Positions 45,634 to 58,228 are shown, counted from the stretch's first letter. The stretch: 64,000 nucleotides of DNA from Ornithodoros turicata (GCF_037126465.1 NC_088206.1:56772841-56836840), one strand, 5' to 3'. Made by a program: numbers and translations. The notes: generated from the letters alone by a model not told the origin.

Positions 45634-47127
45634 TCTGTTATTATCTGTCACTTTTCGGCATGTATCACGGATGATACTCTATGCAGTTATAGGAGTGTTT
45701 CCATGATGGAATTCCCGAGTCTTTCGGTGGTTTATTTACGTTTTGTGCAGTATTTTTTTTGTCATGCGGATTAGCAGTGAATGCGAACTGGTATTTTCCC
45801 GGATCACCCGCATTGGCTGCACCTTTTTTTTCTTCTCTTTCTTTTTCTTCGCTCATTTTTTAATTTTTCCTTTCGTTTTCTTTTTTGCTGTGAGCATTGC
45901 TGTTCTTGTATTACTTTCGTCTGCCATCAGCAGTTTGTGGGCAGGTCTACAAATGAGAAATGCAGATTTTACGGCGTATTTTGGTTTCAGAAGTGCCTAT
46001 AGGCAATAACCTTGCACTTTTGCTTCACCAAACAGAGAAATTGCTGTTAAATTTTTCACTTGGAATTATTTTCATTGAAATTGTAATGTTTCAGCATACT
46101 TAGATGTATAAAATAAGTACAGTTTTTGCATTTTCCCCTAGTCACTGTGGGCAACCATTTTTACCTTCCACTGCATAATGTATCATGTATAATACATACA
46201 CAAATTTGGTTGACGGTTGCCCGAAAACCTCCCAGATTCTGTTAAAATTCGAATATTCTTATTTCAATGGTACTACTGCATTGAGAAAGAATTTTTTTTA
46301 CTGACAGAAAAATAAATGTAATATAAGGTTAAAACAGAATCCGCAAGTAACGAGACACTGTGCGACTGACTAGGATATGTAACGCAGTAACGAGGTAGTG
46401 GTAGTGGTGGTGGTGGTGGTGAAGATGAAAAACTGCTCACCGTGGTTGACCACACTGAAAGCGGGCAGCGTCACGACTAATACGCAGAAAAAAAAAACAA
46501 AAAAAAAACGCAGTAACGAGAAAAAAATATAAACCACTGAATGATTTGCCTGACCTTTAGAACCAATAACAGTAGTCCTTCCTTTCTCACCTTCCTTACC
46601 TGTCTTACCTGTCTTCCTGTCTTTCTTACCTGTCTTCTTCGTTTACTGCGCTGCATAATATTGTGTGATGTAATGTGTATAGTGTAGTGTAGTAATGTGT
46701 GCGTGTATTAGATTCAAGGCGTCGAACGGAACGGAACGGAACGTCGTGGAGCGTTTTTCGTTCCGGTTCGAAATCAAAACTCGTTGAGCTCCAGCACATT
46801 TTTCTAGTACAAGAAAACTGTACTTTTCATGCGAGTTGCCTCTAGTTCAACATAGCCTGAACGAAATCGTGTCATAATGCGTAACCTTTCACGCGCAGTG
46901 GCTACGATATCAGACGCACGTGTGAATTCGTCACGACCGATCCGTCGAATTTTCGCGCCGTCACCCTCGTTGGGACGGGAACCAGAGCAAGACCTGCGAA
47001 ACTCGTTCCTTCTCGTAATATTTTTTTTATGCCGTTTGATTGTTAGCGCCGCGAAGCAACTGTGGCTACGAGCAACGTACAGACGTGGACATAAGGAGAG
47101 GACAGCCGGAAGGAGTGGGGGGACAGG
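45634..47127. other. No gene seen; low-complexity patches
   Basis: T-rich stretch 45823-45890, a CTTACCTGTCTT run at 46575-46640, and a GGAAC repeat at 46724-46744. A weak minus-strand SINE-tail match (GGGCAGCGTCACGACTAAT, about 46462-46480) lies beside GGT triplets at about 46400-46421. Confidence 0.45.
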
Positions 47128-47312
47128 GGGAATTAGTATGCGTCCTGGGCCGACTTCAGGGGGAACTGTGCCGACATTCGTCTGGAACGTCTTCAGAAAA
47201 CCCAGGGAAAACCTCAGACAGCACAGAACCCACCACCTCCCCAGTCTTCAGTACGACCTTGGCTACCACCAACGGGAGGGACTCCTAAACCCGCTCGACC
47301 ACGCGCTGGTCT
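47128..47312 (-). mobile_element. Diverged SINE fragment
   Basis: ATGCGTCCTGGGCCGACTTC, GGAACTGTGCCGACATTCGT and AAAACCCAGGGAAAACCTCA match the SINE body on the minus strand. The head toward 47300 is only faintly recognisable (GCTCGACCACGCG). Confidence 0.7.
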
Positions 47313-48189
47313 TCTAGTAATAGAAAAATTACGTTGAGAGACCGGATAGTACTGTAGGCTTTACATTCCTAGAAAATCCTATATTTTAAAACCAGCAAAT
47401 AGTGTAGCCGCGCATTTGCGAAAAGTTTGTATGACCTGGTTTCGACAAAACTCTGCTGAGAAATGCGAAAACTTAGGTTAGGCGATAAAAAGACAAAAAC
47501 ATTGAAACTAAGAATAGCTTCAATGTTCTGTAGTACTGTGTTTATTATCGTACAAGCTTTCATGCAGCGGACTGTATTTCATTAGGCCAAAGGGGAGTCG
47601 TCGGCGAATGATCAAATACAATATAAATCACTAAAATATCACTTTTTTGTTTCGGATGCACCTAGAAGTTCGAGATTGTTTTGTGTTTTCTACTTTCCAG
47701 CTCTTCCCTTGTGTGGCGATTTTCCAAGAATTCCGCCGTCTCGACGGACCTCCCCCATTGAGACTGATCGGACTATCTTCGCGTGAGTAACAATGAAAAG
47801 AGAAAATGCCGCTTAGTAAAACTAACTCCGCAAGACGGCAACAAAAACCTCAAAGGCGAGCGATGACATCCACGACGTCGCCATGTACAACCGATTGTGT
47901 TCGTCCCTTCCAGTGCAACGATGCAAACCAAAGGAAGAGATAAAAGGATGAACCACCGTCAAGGGAAGCCCGTTTCGCTCGCTTTGCATCGTTTGGCTCC
48001 TGCAGAATCGGGCGGGTAAACAACCCTTTGAAGTAGTTTGGCCAATCCAATTTATCAGCCCGATGCGCACTATTGCTTTCTCCTGGCTCGGGACCTAAGC
48101 ACCGGCCGGGCGGAATTGATCGCAAGATCGCCGTGCTTGGGGGTCCTCGCTACCACCCACCGTTCAAACTACCTCTTCAGACACGTTAC
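47313..48189. other. No gene seen
   Basis: Short ORFs only (91 codons or fewer); nothing recognised. Confidence 0.45.
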
Positions 48190-48260
48190 CGAAAGATGGT
48201 CTACAACAACAACAACTACTACTACATGAATGACGATGGGATGAGGTGTTTCACCGCAGT
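48190..48260 (-). mobile_element. LINE 3' tail fragment
   Basis: CAACAACAACAACTACTACT followed by GATGGGATGAGGTGTTTCAC: the tail and distal UTR pattern of the LINE family, reading on the minus strand. Confidence 0.45.
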
Positions 48261-48755
48261 AATTGCGATAACATACCTCAGTGCACGTGGGTTAATATAT
48301 GAATAGAATGGAGATGGAAAAGATGAGACATACACATGACAGAACCACGACCTACTAGATTGTAGCGGCCATGTCATAATCGGCAACCCTTATGAGGAGC
48401 CCGTCCGCGCGATCCGCTAGGGGCGCTATTCATCGGCCCGCGAGATCTACGTCATGATTGGACAATGGAAATTTGAATTTTGAACGCGCAGAAGCGGACG
48501 TACGACTACCGTAGCAGACGACAGCAACAGCTATGTACCGCTTGTACAAAAATTCTAAGGTAAGCTGCAGTACAAAGTATTGTTGAAGATGAGGAAGCAA
48601 TGACCGCGCCGATGAGTAGCGCCACAGCTGGCTTCCAAGTGCGGCGTTGGGAAGGGGAGCCTATGATATGGTCGTTATAATCTAGTATAGGTCGTGGACA
48701 GAACACATAGCAAACGAGAGACTATACATATAAGGGGGCGTCGTAACTGTCGGTG

Positions 48756-49064
48756 TTAGCAGTTCATGCAGTTGATCACACGCACACGTGATGTAGTGCG
48801 CTGAGGTTGAAGGAGATCAAGCAGGCCGGTAGACGTCCATAACTGATTAAATAAGAGCAGGCATTGACGGTGCTGCGCATCGGCAGGTCGGCAGGGTTGG
48901 GACCAGGACCCAAGATTTGCGGCAAAGTTGAACGGCATGCTGTTGATGCGAGTCAGTTGGGACTGAAACATAATTCTCTCCGAACTGTATAGGCGACAGT
49001 CGATGAGGACGTGCTGAGGATTTGCCACCACGCCGCAGTTGGAACAGCAGCTAGTTGAGTCGTA
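48756..49064 (-). pseudogene. Non-LTR retrotransposon ORF2 C-terminus
   Basis: About 103 residues open to the stop at 48756, with C8-x2-C11-x7-H19-x4-C24 (CSNC then HVLIDC), then SSERIMFQSQL and a Leu/Gln-rich end extending past LLDLLQPQ. It is the same domain as at 12, 18 and 34 kb but divergent, so another family. The 5' side is cut by the GGTATA-type element starting at 49065. No 3' tail was identified below 48756. Confidence 0.75.
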
Positions 49065-50607
49065 CACTCTGAGAAAAATCTATACCTTTAGAGGCATAGA
49101 TCGCCTGCTCAATAACTTAGCCCTTCTTAGGTATTAGTTTATACCCCGCTTACAGGTATAAAAAATAGTCCTCAACAAAGGGATATATGCCATACCTTTA
49201 GGGGTACAGCTCTATACCCCTGTGAGGGTCTGCACGAGTACCATCGTAGTATTAAATCACACCTAGGCGTAGGCATTTTTAGAGGAGAGAACTAGAAAAA
49301 TCACACGAAATTTTTTTTACACACACACACACACACACACGTACTACAAACGCATATCATTGTGAAGTCAAGCAAAGCTCGTGCACATTACTCCCCATGT
49401 AAAGAAAAAAAAATATGGAGTTAAATAGAGAAAATTTCAAGGAGCAAGATCGCTCTGCGCAGTCATTAAGTGTGTATCGCGAGATAGACATTTACAGAGC
49501 AACAAATACTGATATACCGGTGGCGACTTGACAAACTGTGGAGCAGCCTTCGTCTGGTACGCAACCCTACGGGTGAGGACATCTAGATTCAACATTCCAG
49601 CAATACTGATATTATGCAGCCATAAAACGCGCGGTGATGAGGTATAAATTGGTACATTAGCCCTCCTTTATGCCTCTTTCATACCCTTGAGAAGGGTTGG
49701 AGGTATAAATAGAAAATTTGTACCCCTTCTATACCCTCCAAAGGTATACCGGGTGTTTCAGTTAAATCCCCGGGCTAAATAATTCGCGAACCAATGCACC
49801 AATCGAATAACTTCCTTTTTTACAAGTATCTGTCCAATACTGCCTACAAGATGCGCACCGCGTGAATGAGCGGGAGGCGCTCATTATTTAAATAAAAATT
49901 CAAATGAGTTTCGTGAAAAAAGCTAACTTCTAAAGCAGGGCGCCGTCGGCATTAAAATGGGTACTACCCCTTCTGGGACCTTCAGTAGATACCTTTTAGA
50001 GAAAAATCTGCAACCGAAGCGGTCATTTGTTGCAGTAATTAATTGGTTTTGGTTTACATATTTTTGTTGCGGCTGGTCGCTGTGAAGCACAAAAGGACGC
50101 TCTTTCACTCCCATGTCCACCAATGAATTACGTCCTTACACCAATGAATTACACCAATGCATTACACCAATGAATTACGTCCTTTTGCGCTTCGCCCGGA
50201 CCAGCCGCGACAAAAATACGTAAACCGAAACCAATTAATTACTGCAACAAATGACCCGCTTCGGTGGCAGATTTTTCTCTAAAAGGTGTCCACTGAAGGT
50301 CCCAAAAGGGGTAGTACCCATTTTAATGCCGACGGCGCCCTGCTTTAGAAGGTAGCTTTTTTCACGAAACTCATTTGAATTTTTATTTAAATAATGAGCG
50401 CCTCCCGCTCATTCATGCGGTGCGCATCTTGTAGGCGGTATTGGACAGGTACTTGTAAAAAAGAAAGTTATTCGATTGGTGCACCGGTTCGCGAATTATT
50501 TAGCCCGGGGATTTAACTGAAACACCCGGTATATCCGAAGCAGAAGGTATAAAATGGGTATAAGAGCACATTATTATACCTTATTTATACCTTTTTTTCT
50601 AACAGTG
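49065..50607. mobile_element. GGTATA-type non-autonomous element
   Basis: Ends CACTCTGAGAAAAATCTATACC and (reverse complement of right) CACTGTTAGAAAAAAAGGTATA. GGTATA/TATACC words are repeated at 49085-49225, 49640-49750 and 50530-50600. It contains an AC microsatellite (49319-49340) and a later 781-bp palindromic insertion at 49749-50529. Confidence 0.65.
49749..50529. mobile_element. 781-bp palindromic foldback at a TATA target
   Basis: CCGGGTGTTTCAGTTAAATC and complement form the tips. Nearly the whole element is two arms of about 360-380 bp, with high identity, around a short centre of ACACCAATGAATTAC repeats (50110-50165). TATA stands on both sides (49745-49748, 50530-50533). The same family occurs at 59868-60745 and 58579-59691. 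Confidence 0.85.
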
Positions 50608-51171
50608 ATATACCCTATAATCGGTGTCTGAATTGTGAAGTGAAAGAGACATTGAGTCGAAGTTGTGCAGAAGGGAGGAGAAACAGCGGGGCAAACGTCC
50701 TGGGAGTGAGAACGACAAAGTTGGATCCACGGTGTACAACATGGACATGTTTCTAATGCCCAGGCGCCATTGTCGCGTCGCCATCGGTTGAGTCATCGCC
50801 GACAAGAACGCAAGGAGCAAGTGTCTTCTCGTGTGTTTCTTCGTCCGTGTTTCGTGCTCCAGTTTTAATTCAGTCATGTACTAGCTCTGCAGTCATGTGC
50901 ACTCTGCCACTTTCGTGAAGAATGCCCTCCTGTCGCCACGGAAAGTAACTACACTGCTTTAAACAAGGTTGATTTGTTGGTTGGTTGGCCGGTTGGTTTA
51001 AGAAAGAAAAATATGGAGACGTTGGCCCAACTCTGCATTGGGCCGGCTACTCCAACACTTTTAGGGTGGCGAGGTGTCGCTACCAGGATTCTAAAACGAT
51101 GTTTACTCCACACAAGGCGCTATATAAACGGTTCGTCCCAGGCCGCATTCCTTTTGAGGTATATAAGGGCT

Positions 51172-51440
51172 ATACAACAACAATTTTATTTTAATGATGA
51201 TGATTGGGGGGTTTCATCACCAGGGGCGATACTCTACCCCCATTGCTGGCGGTACTGCGGTGAAATGGAATGATGAGCCGCCTGACAGTGAGGAACGAAG
51301 TCCTATACGGTGTCCAACAGGTTTAGGAGTGCTATTAGGGCTGAGCGTTGGTGGGCTGGAAATGGCCTCGGACAAAGCAATTTTGATATAGTGAGAGGGT
51401 GAGACTACAGCTGATTTAGAGACACCGAAAGGGCTATACA
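51172..51440 (-). mobile_element. 5'-truncated LINE 3' end
   Basis: Minus-strand UTR GCCAGCAATGGGGGTAGAG, ATCGCCCCTGGTGATGAAAC, AATAAAATTGTTGTTGT matches the LINE at 18236-18345. Upstream a decayed frame (ALLNLLDTV) recalls the end of ORF2 with a stop inside. Confidence 0.7.
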
Positions 51441-53349
51441 TTCGTCAAGGTACTGCTCGCGACACGGTTGCCTGAAATTAGCGTCCCGCTGTTTATCCCA
51501 TCCTAAATCTCCAGGTGTTGTCATTCGTTTCGAGTAATAAACATGTGCAACATGTGGTCTACTTTTAAATACAATATTGACACAACATCCCGGAGGGCAA
51601 CCAAGGAAGCGCGGGCTGCGGATCCACTGATCGGCAATTTCAGACAGCCGTGTCGCGAGCAGTACATAGTAATTTTATACGAAGAAATATTGGCATGGCA
51701 TGGTGCTATCGCGGACATGGGTGACACTGTCACGGTTCCCGCCGGGGACAGTTATGAAAAATTTGGAATAAACAGACACTAAATGCAGATGTAGTTTTAC
51801 ATATTTTGTTCCAGGTGTGCTTTAGTAATTATTTCGAGGACATTCACTAAATCACCTTGGGCGGCAATACACAACCTGGACCGCTGAAACCGCTCCAAGA
51901 ATTTCGTAAGAGATGCCTGGCGAGAAACTGCGAAAACAGTCCATTAAAGCCCGAAGGGTGCAACCGTCCAAATGTCATTAGATCGTTTTACGAGTCCCTC
52001 CTTTAAAATTTGGTCACGAAACAATCTGCTCCAAATTACGTCGCAAAATCTTCACTTACATGCAGACGAACTTTTTAAACTTGTATACTTATTCATCCAG
52101 ATGCTTCGTCTTGGCTTACACAGTTTGCACCTGAGACCATTCGTCCTTCTATATACACTTATGACCTGGCAAGATCCCCGCATGGCGGCCTTACAAAACG
52201 TGGCCTTACAAATGAACAAACCGCCTGACAGCGTTCGCGTGCCACGCAGCATGCAACGACCCAGAGCGTACCACAAAGACACACCGCGCGGAATACGGAA
52301 GCCGGCTGCTAATGATTGGTATCATACTCTTATCGAAACACGTGTACCGATCAGCGTGATGTTATCTTTCCTTCAGAAACCTACGACGGCGCGACCTTCG
52401 GACAATCGCATCACCTGCTTCTCCGCAGTTCGGCGACAAACGCGCCTTACAGAACGCAGGTGAAACGGTCGTATATTACAAAAGCAGCTAGGGACGTACT
52501 TTAGAAGTGAGAGCCGCCGTTTCAATTTATCGCGTGTTCGTTTCTAATGACTTTCTCGAGCTGCGTTCGTGATAAAAGCCTTAATTAGAGATTCTTTTAT
52601 CGCAGCGTTTTAGATGGCAATTAGAAGCACCTGGTGATTGCTAGCGGATGCAGGGTAGACAGTATATATTAGGAGTGTCATATTCGGGAGACCGTTTAAA
52701 AGGAACGAGGAGCGTACAGGGATGTGAGATGGATTTCAATGAGGCGAAGGGGACGTCTTCCTTTTTTTCTTTTTTCTTGTTTGTCGTTTGCTGTCAAGTG
52801 TTGGTCTACTTGATAAAACACATATAAATGAAGCTGTTATCAGGCGTCTAATTGTTGACTGGATTGTTTCAATGTAACACCTGGCTGCGACATCCTTTTC
52901 AGTGCGCTTTCCATTGAGCTGTCGAACCTATTGAATGCGGAACAAGATTTATATTCTACGTCGGTGCTTCGGATGACGCGGTTTACGTGCTTGTCCAATG
53001 GTTGTCTTTGGGCTTGTTCTTTCCTCTCCACTTCATCATAAAAATATAATTGGTGTTGTTGATCCTTCGTAATCAGATGAGCACCCCACCCCCACACCCA
53101 TGTTCTGTAGCTATAAGTTCTCCTTACGCAGTCGGCGTGACATAAACGTAATAGGCGACACCCGAAGTTTTGTTTTCGTTGTTATCGCAAAATTATCGGG
53201 TGTTGAAGATGGTGCGCAGAATCGTATTCCAACTGTGTATCCAATGTCTTATCACTGAGAGCAACACCTCACTGCGCGGAGCTGCCCACAAAAGAAAGCA
53301 GATATGGTCTATATCCACTAATGCCTATGCACTGGCACTTTCGATATAT
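51441..53349. other. No supported gene; 163-codon ORF of unknown nature
   Basis: The plus-strand ORF 51972-52463 has no recognisable domain and no promoter or splice context that I can defend. Its overlap with only one short opposing ORF makes it slightly more interesting than the others. Confidence 0.4.
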
Positions 53350-53690
53350 TGTGCGGCTTCGGTATTCATGAAGTTTTCACCGCTTCCGGTTTGGTGCCAA
53401 AACGACATCCGGTTTCACAGGAAGCACGCTCTGCGTTAACCACTCTGCCGATTGATACAGTTATCGTTTCTGATTTGAGGAGAGAGAGGGTCGTATACGC
53501 CATTTTGTGTAAATTCAAATTGCCACGAAAAGGCGAACACCTCCCGTTTTCAACAAATCGGGAAAGCGAAAGATAGAATTCTGCATGGCGGCTGGTTCCG
53601 AGCGTCCGTAGTCGCGGAAGGACCGGAAGTCTTCGTGGCACCGGAAGCTGTGGCGGGGGCTTGTTTATGTTTACCCAAGAATGTCATATA
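53350..53690 (-). mobile_element. Dispersed repeat, copy 2
   Basis: Inverted copy of 2611-2945, with better-preserved arms around GGCGAACACCTCCCGTTTTC. The length and order of landmarks agree throughout. Confidence 0.7.
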
Positions 53691-53918
53691 TAGTACTATT
53701 CCTCAGCCATAGACACTCGGACGTACTCAAAAAATGTATAACTGTTGTTACAGTTAAAGTTAGCCTGCAAAAATGGTAACTGGAGTTTGAGTTACTCTCT
53801 TTGAAATATAACTATATGGTTACAGCTACAGTTACCACAGTAATTTATGGTATCTTCGTTCCTCCATCTCGGAGTGACTCTGGCGTAGAGCATCGGCAAC
53901 CGACAGTCGAAGATCCTG

Positions 53919-54164
53919 CACTCTAAAAACAGAACCTAACCGCATGGCACCGCCAAACATCGCCACGAATGATAGGATTATCGCTTGAGTCTCGAAGAGA
54001 GAGGGTGGTGTATGCCTTTTTGTGGCAATTTGCATATATGAAAATTTCCACAAAAAAAACGCGTACGCCCTTCCCTATCTTCGAATCAAAAGTGATGGCC
54101 TTATCATTCGTGACGATGGTTGGCGCACAGCGTGCTATGCGGGGAAGTTCTGTTTTTAGAGTGT
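53919..54164. mobile_element. Hairpin MITE, diverged copy
   Basis: CACTCTAAAAACAGAACCTA to TTCTGTTTTTAGAGTGTG. Core TGCCTTTTTGTGGCA with complement. The arms are about 80% matched, so it is older than the 5.6-kb copy. Confidence 0.8.
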
Positions 54165-54390
54165 GTTTCCTCCCTTGTTTAAACCAATCAGGGGCAGAAC
54201 GATGTCATTCGGGATGGTGATTAGCAAAGAGCATGCTATGTGGTGAAGTTCTGTTCACAATGCCCACTTCTGTGTGGCCACCTGCGGCGAGAGACGTTAC
54301 CCGGCCCCCTCTGTTTTTAGAGTGCACTGCCACGAATGACAGGGTTATCGCTTCTTGGTCGAGAGACACTGGTCGTACGCCTTTTTGAGG
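54165..54390. mobile_element. MITE right-end and left-end fragments with a SINE tail piece
   Basis: 54165-54259 is the right arm (TAGCAAAGAGCATGCTATGTGGTGAAGTTC). 54260-54290 (TGCCCACTTCTGTGTGGCCA then GCGGCGAG) resembles the SINE tail. 54309-54390 is a second MITE fragment beginning TTTTTAGAGTGCACTGCC. The patchwork suggests serial insertion and deletion. Confidence 0.55.
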
Positions 54391-54439
54391 AACTATTCTG
54401 TATCCTGGGGACTCGTCGTATCTTGAAACACGAAGAAAG

Positions 54440-54780
54440 TTCAAGAGATGGGAGGAAGGGCAACCATTGGATGCTTTCCGTGGCCCACGTGAGCGCTCCT
54501 GATTGTCAATCAAACCTCAGGTCAAGGTTACCGAGACGCGCGCACTTTGAAATATTTTCATGACGTCAAAATAACGTTTTGGTTGCCTAGTGGATGGTGT
54601 CTTTGCAGATTTCGACAATGTAAACAATTCGGGAGATATGGGGAAAGACAGCCGTTGGACCGTTTCCCTGACCCACGTGACGGCCCGTGTTGTCAATTAA
54701 ACCAAAGTTCAAGGAAAGAGAAAGTGCAGCTTTTGGCAGACGTTCCATGACGTCAAAATGACGTTGCGCAACTTTTTTTC
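54440..54780 (+). repeat. Diverged ~180-bp tandem duplication
   Basis: Two units share CCRTTGGA, TTTCC.TG.CCCACGTGA, TTGTCAATYAAACC and CATGACGTCAAAATRACGTT in the same order (about 54447-54583 and 54647-54764). The CATGACGTCA element also recurs in other parts of the window (near 62335). Confidence 0.6.
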
Positions 54781-54989
54781 CACTGACAAAAGTTCAAGGA
54801 AAGATAGTGGCGAACTTTGAAGTTTGTTAGAAAGATTGCGGGCGCTTTTATTGCCGTACCTTAACTACTGCGCCTCTGACTCCCCATATCATGAGTATGA
54901 AGATACGTTTGAAATGCAAAACGAGGATTTTTGCCAGTGTTACCGACTGTCGAAGAATGCTGTTCGTTTGTGACCATCTGCGCAGAGCC

Positions 54990-55223
54990 TACACTCTCAG
55001 AACAGAACTTCACCGCATAGCATGTTGTGCGCCAACTACAGCCTCGAATGGTATGCTTATCGCTTCTGATTTGAAGAGAGAGGGGGGCATAGGCATTTTT
55101 ATAGCAATTATCATATATCCAAGAAGGGGGGGGGAGTAATGGCAGGATAGGTTCGCCGTTGTTGGCTACACAGAAGTGGGCGTCGTCACGACTATAGCCA
55201 AACAAAAAATATCTGAGAGTGTA
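54990..55223. mobile_element. Hairpin MITE with foreign 3' half
   Basis: TACACTCTCAGAACAGAACT on the left and CTGAGAGTGTA on the right, TA at both ends. The left arm is typical of the family; the right arm is replaced by a G-run and a minus-strand SINE tail piece (GTGGGCGTCGTCACGACTA, about 55167-55185). Confidence 0.65.
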
Positions 55224-56769
55224 GGGTTCACGCAAGATGCGCTTCTCGTCACGGATAATGATATCATTGCGTACAAGATTGCTGTGTTCTCTTACTACTA
55301 CTTACTTGTTCTTCACGTATGACACTGTACCTCCCACAGCTGCAGGTTCCGTCATGTCCTCTTGTTTTCACGTGGTTTCCTTGCTGTACAAAAATGAGAT
55401 TTCCCATTGAGACGCGGAGGAGGACAACAGCTTTCCTTCTGATTGAGAGATGCATCCTAAATATAAAATGCACACAACAGAGACATGAACACTGCATGTG
55501 CAGGGCGTTGGAAAGTGTCGGTGCTCTTCTATGCAGCGCAACAGTACCTCGAAATCAGCGCTTGCAAGTGCACGTACCCAGGGTTTTTCGGACATGCGAC
55601 TTTTCCGTCCCTTTTACCATGAAGTGGTTGTGTCGTCGCATTGCGGACACTATAGTGTGTTTACATGTGCTCAAATTTACACAGGGTCATTTTGAAAAAG
55701 AAGCGAGCAGATACATAGAAAAAGGAAATACGAAGCAAATAGGTTTTTAACCGAAGCGTTGTTGTGTTCACTGATCCCGAATACACATATAGCTCACATG
55801 CCGATACAGCGGGAGTGTCGTGTAATGTGTCACAAAACAGAGGCTTCAAATTCTACTTCGGGGTGTCACTGGCGCTTGTCACCGACAAACTTTTGGTGTG
55901 GCTTGCGCGCACTTGATCGATTTCAGTCGCGAGAAATATTCTGAATAGAACTCTTAAATGTGCCAAGTCAGCGCAACTTTTTTTTTCGTTTTGTTTGTTG
56001 TTGTCTTTCTTTGCGTTTTTTCTTGTCCGAAACAGAAAGGGCATTTCGTTTTCTCATGCATTTTCAACACAAAACACATTACCCTACTACAATCAAAATA
56101 GCTGGGGAAAATTTTCTTTGCACAAAATCTCGACCGCGTTAATTACGCCGTCCCGTAATGTTGAATACTGTGGAAAGAAACGATGAGTCTCCCCTTCAGT
56201 TCCCTCTTCTGCTGATAGCGGCAGCAATGTCGAAACGACGCAACTATCTGATGCAACAGTGAGGAGGGAAAAGCCGTGTCACCGGGTGCTTCGTCTTTCG
56301 ATTTTTCTTTTTCTTTTTTTTTTTTGCGTTTGCATAACTTGACGGAGGACTGCCCGGCATCGCAATTTCCGTGAATCGTACAACAGCTTACCGTTTCTTT
56401 TTTACCATTACCCAGTAGCGCGGGTGTTTTGTGATGCCATGGGATCCGGCCTCGAGTCATGCTGTCTGGGATGCTGTCTGCGCGTATATGTATTCAGTTT
56501 GGAAGAAATATTGATTCGATTCAAAATTGAACATATAATTCCGTATTCGATTCGGAACACAGTTATGCGCCTCGTGATCCGAAAATGTTCGCGCAGCGAA
56601 ACTATATTTGACAATGTATGATTTGACCTTAAGTCCTTCAAGGATGTATTGTTCTGCATTTCACACTTCACCGGAGCGGACAGAAGCGGTGCGCTTTCTC
56701 GTTCTTCATTCTATCACGCGCGTCCCTGTGGGCGGGTCGCGCACACACTGATTTTGATCGGCACTGACG
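55224..56769. other. No supported gene
   Basis: The 143-codon plus-strand ORF at 55319-55750 has no known domain and is opposed by an equally open minus frame. T-run at about 56311-56326. Confidence 0.45.
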
Positions 56770-56942
56770 TACACTCTTAAAAATGAACTTCACCGCATAG
56801 CACACTCCTAGCCAACCATCATCTCGAATGATATCGTTATCTGCCCTGATGCGTTGAAAATGGGAGGCGTACGCCTTTTTGTGACAATTATGACCAGCAT
56901 AAGTGTCACAAAAAAGGCGTACGCCTCCCGTTTTCAACAAAT
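56770..56942. mobile_element. Truncated hairpin MITE
   Basis: The left arm is complete from TACACTCTTAAAAATGAACT and the central hairpin intact; the sequence breaks off after GTTTTCAACAAAT, losing most of the right arm. Confidence 0.85.
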
Positions 56943-57146
56943 TATTTCCCCCCTATTTCTCAACTAACAAAGCTTTGAATCCAATTTACTCTGCTAATGA
57001 GAATTTACAACAATGTCTGCATCCCTCTCCTACTGAATGTGGATGGGAGGAGAGTAATGCCGTCTCACGCCACCGCGTTCCCCAAAAGTGAATTGAGGCA
57101 AAACTCGCGTCCCTCTGCAGCCAATATCGGTGAATAAACTTTGGGG

Positions 57147-57305
57147 TGCATACTACCGCACTCGGTGGATCAGTCGGATCATTTTGTTATCCCAAGGTTG
57201 CTGGTTCAGCAACTGTGTGGCATCGGAGGCGTAATGCTGTTATATTTCGGTGCACGTTAAAGAAATTTCAGGTGCGCAAAATTAGTCTACTCTGCGTGAT
57301 CAAAG
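57147..57305 (+). mobile_element. Second SINE family
   Basis: CACTCGGTGGATCAGTCGG (A-box-like) and GGTTCAGCAACT (degenerate B box) are followed by GTGCACGTTAAAGAAATTTC and AGGTGCGCAAAATTAGTCTA. The head plus a conserved GCACGTTAAAGAA body is a common SINE layout in arthropods. It is distinct from the SINE at 27706. Confidence 0.65.
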
Positions 57306-57514
57306 TTGTCTCGCGGCGTAAGGCAACAAATTATCATTTACGAATTCGTATCGTACAACCACGTATTACGAATCGTATAATCACGTATCATTCGAATTAG
57401 TCGTAAGTCGTTGTGTGTACAAGTCGGAGCTTATTTTGTTGAAGAGCTTTTTTTTTTTCGGTTTTCTATTGAGAAACATGTCGTAAGGAAGTAGTTATAT
57501 TGCGAAGTTGTTGT

Positions 57515-58228
57515 TAGGGAAAGGTAACGGAATATTTTTCGTTTCCGTTACCACCTCCGTTACTGGCCCTTATTTGTGTCTGTTTCAGTTTCGTTCCAGC
57601 CTACAAGCATTGTTGCTTTCGTTTCCGTTACGTTTCCGTTTCGGTTTTCGGTACCGGCCCACCTCCAGCTTTTTGTTTTCCTTCTTTCTTGTCTTTCCTT
57701 CTTTTTTAAGAAAAAAAGACCGTTGAGACCGTGACATAACTTAATACCTCTACGTTTTGAAGTCTATTTTGAGGACTCCAGGGATACATGCATACAAGAG
57801 ACAACGTTTATTCAAAATACACATGTAGGTACGTGATTTCTGTGAACAGCTAATATGAACATGGTTTCCAGGAATGTTACTCACGCTTGCAACTTCCAGG
57901 TCACCATAAGCGTATAAGAACTATGCTTCTTCTATTTACTGTATACTACTTACTTGTATGCTCCAGTTTAATAGTTTTAGTTCTTCAGTTGATTTAGTTT
58001 GCTCCATTGAGGTTTATTTCATAAATTTATCTACATGATATGGTAAAGAATTGCAATAATTCTGGTCCTGCGCTACCCGAATTATTACCGTAAATTATTG
58101 TCGTTTCCGTTTCTGTTTCAGGTACTCTAGCTGTGCAATATCCGTTTCCGTTTCTGTTATCGTTACCTGTTATATTTCCGGTATAACACCGTTTCGGTTT
58201 CTGTTACCGTTTCTGTTACCTTCCCGTG
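57515..58228. mobile_element. GTTTCCG-type non-autonomous element
   Basis: Left TAGGGAAAGGTAACGG, right (reverse complement) CACGGGAAGGTAACAG. GTTTCCGTTACC-like words fill both ends. It resembles the 3888-4731 element by TIR and motif. The flanking octamers match at only 6 of 8, so the boundaries are provisional. Confidence 0.55.

Noticed and set aside
51972..52463. 163-codon plus-strand ORF
   Set aside because: No recognisable domain and no supporting gene structure; kept only as a note in the spacer entry.
55319..55750. 143-codon plus-strand ORF
   Set aside because: No domain; the minus strand is equally open.
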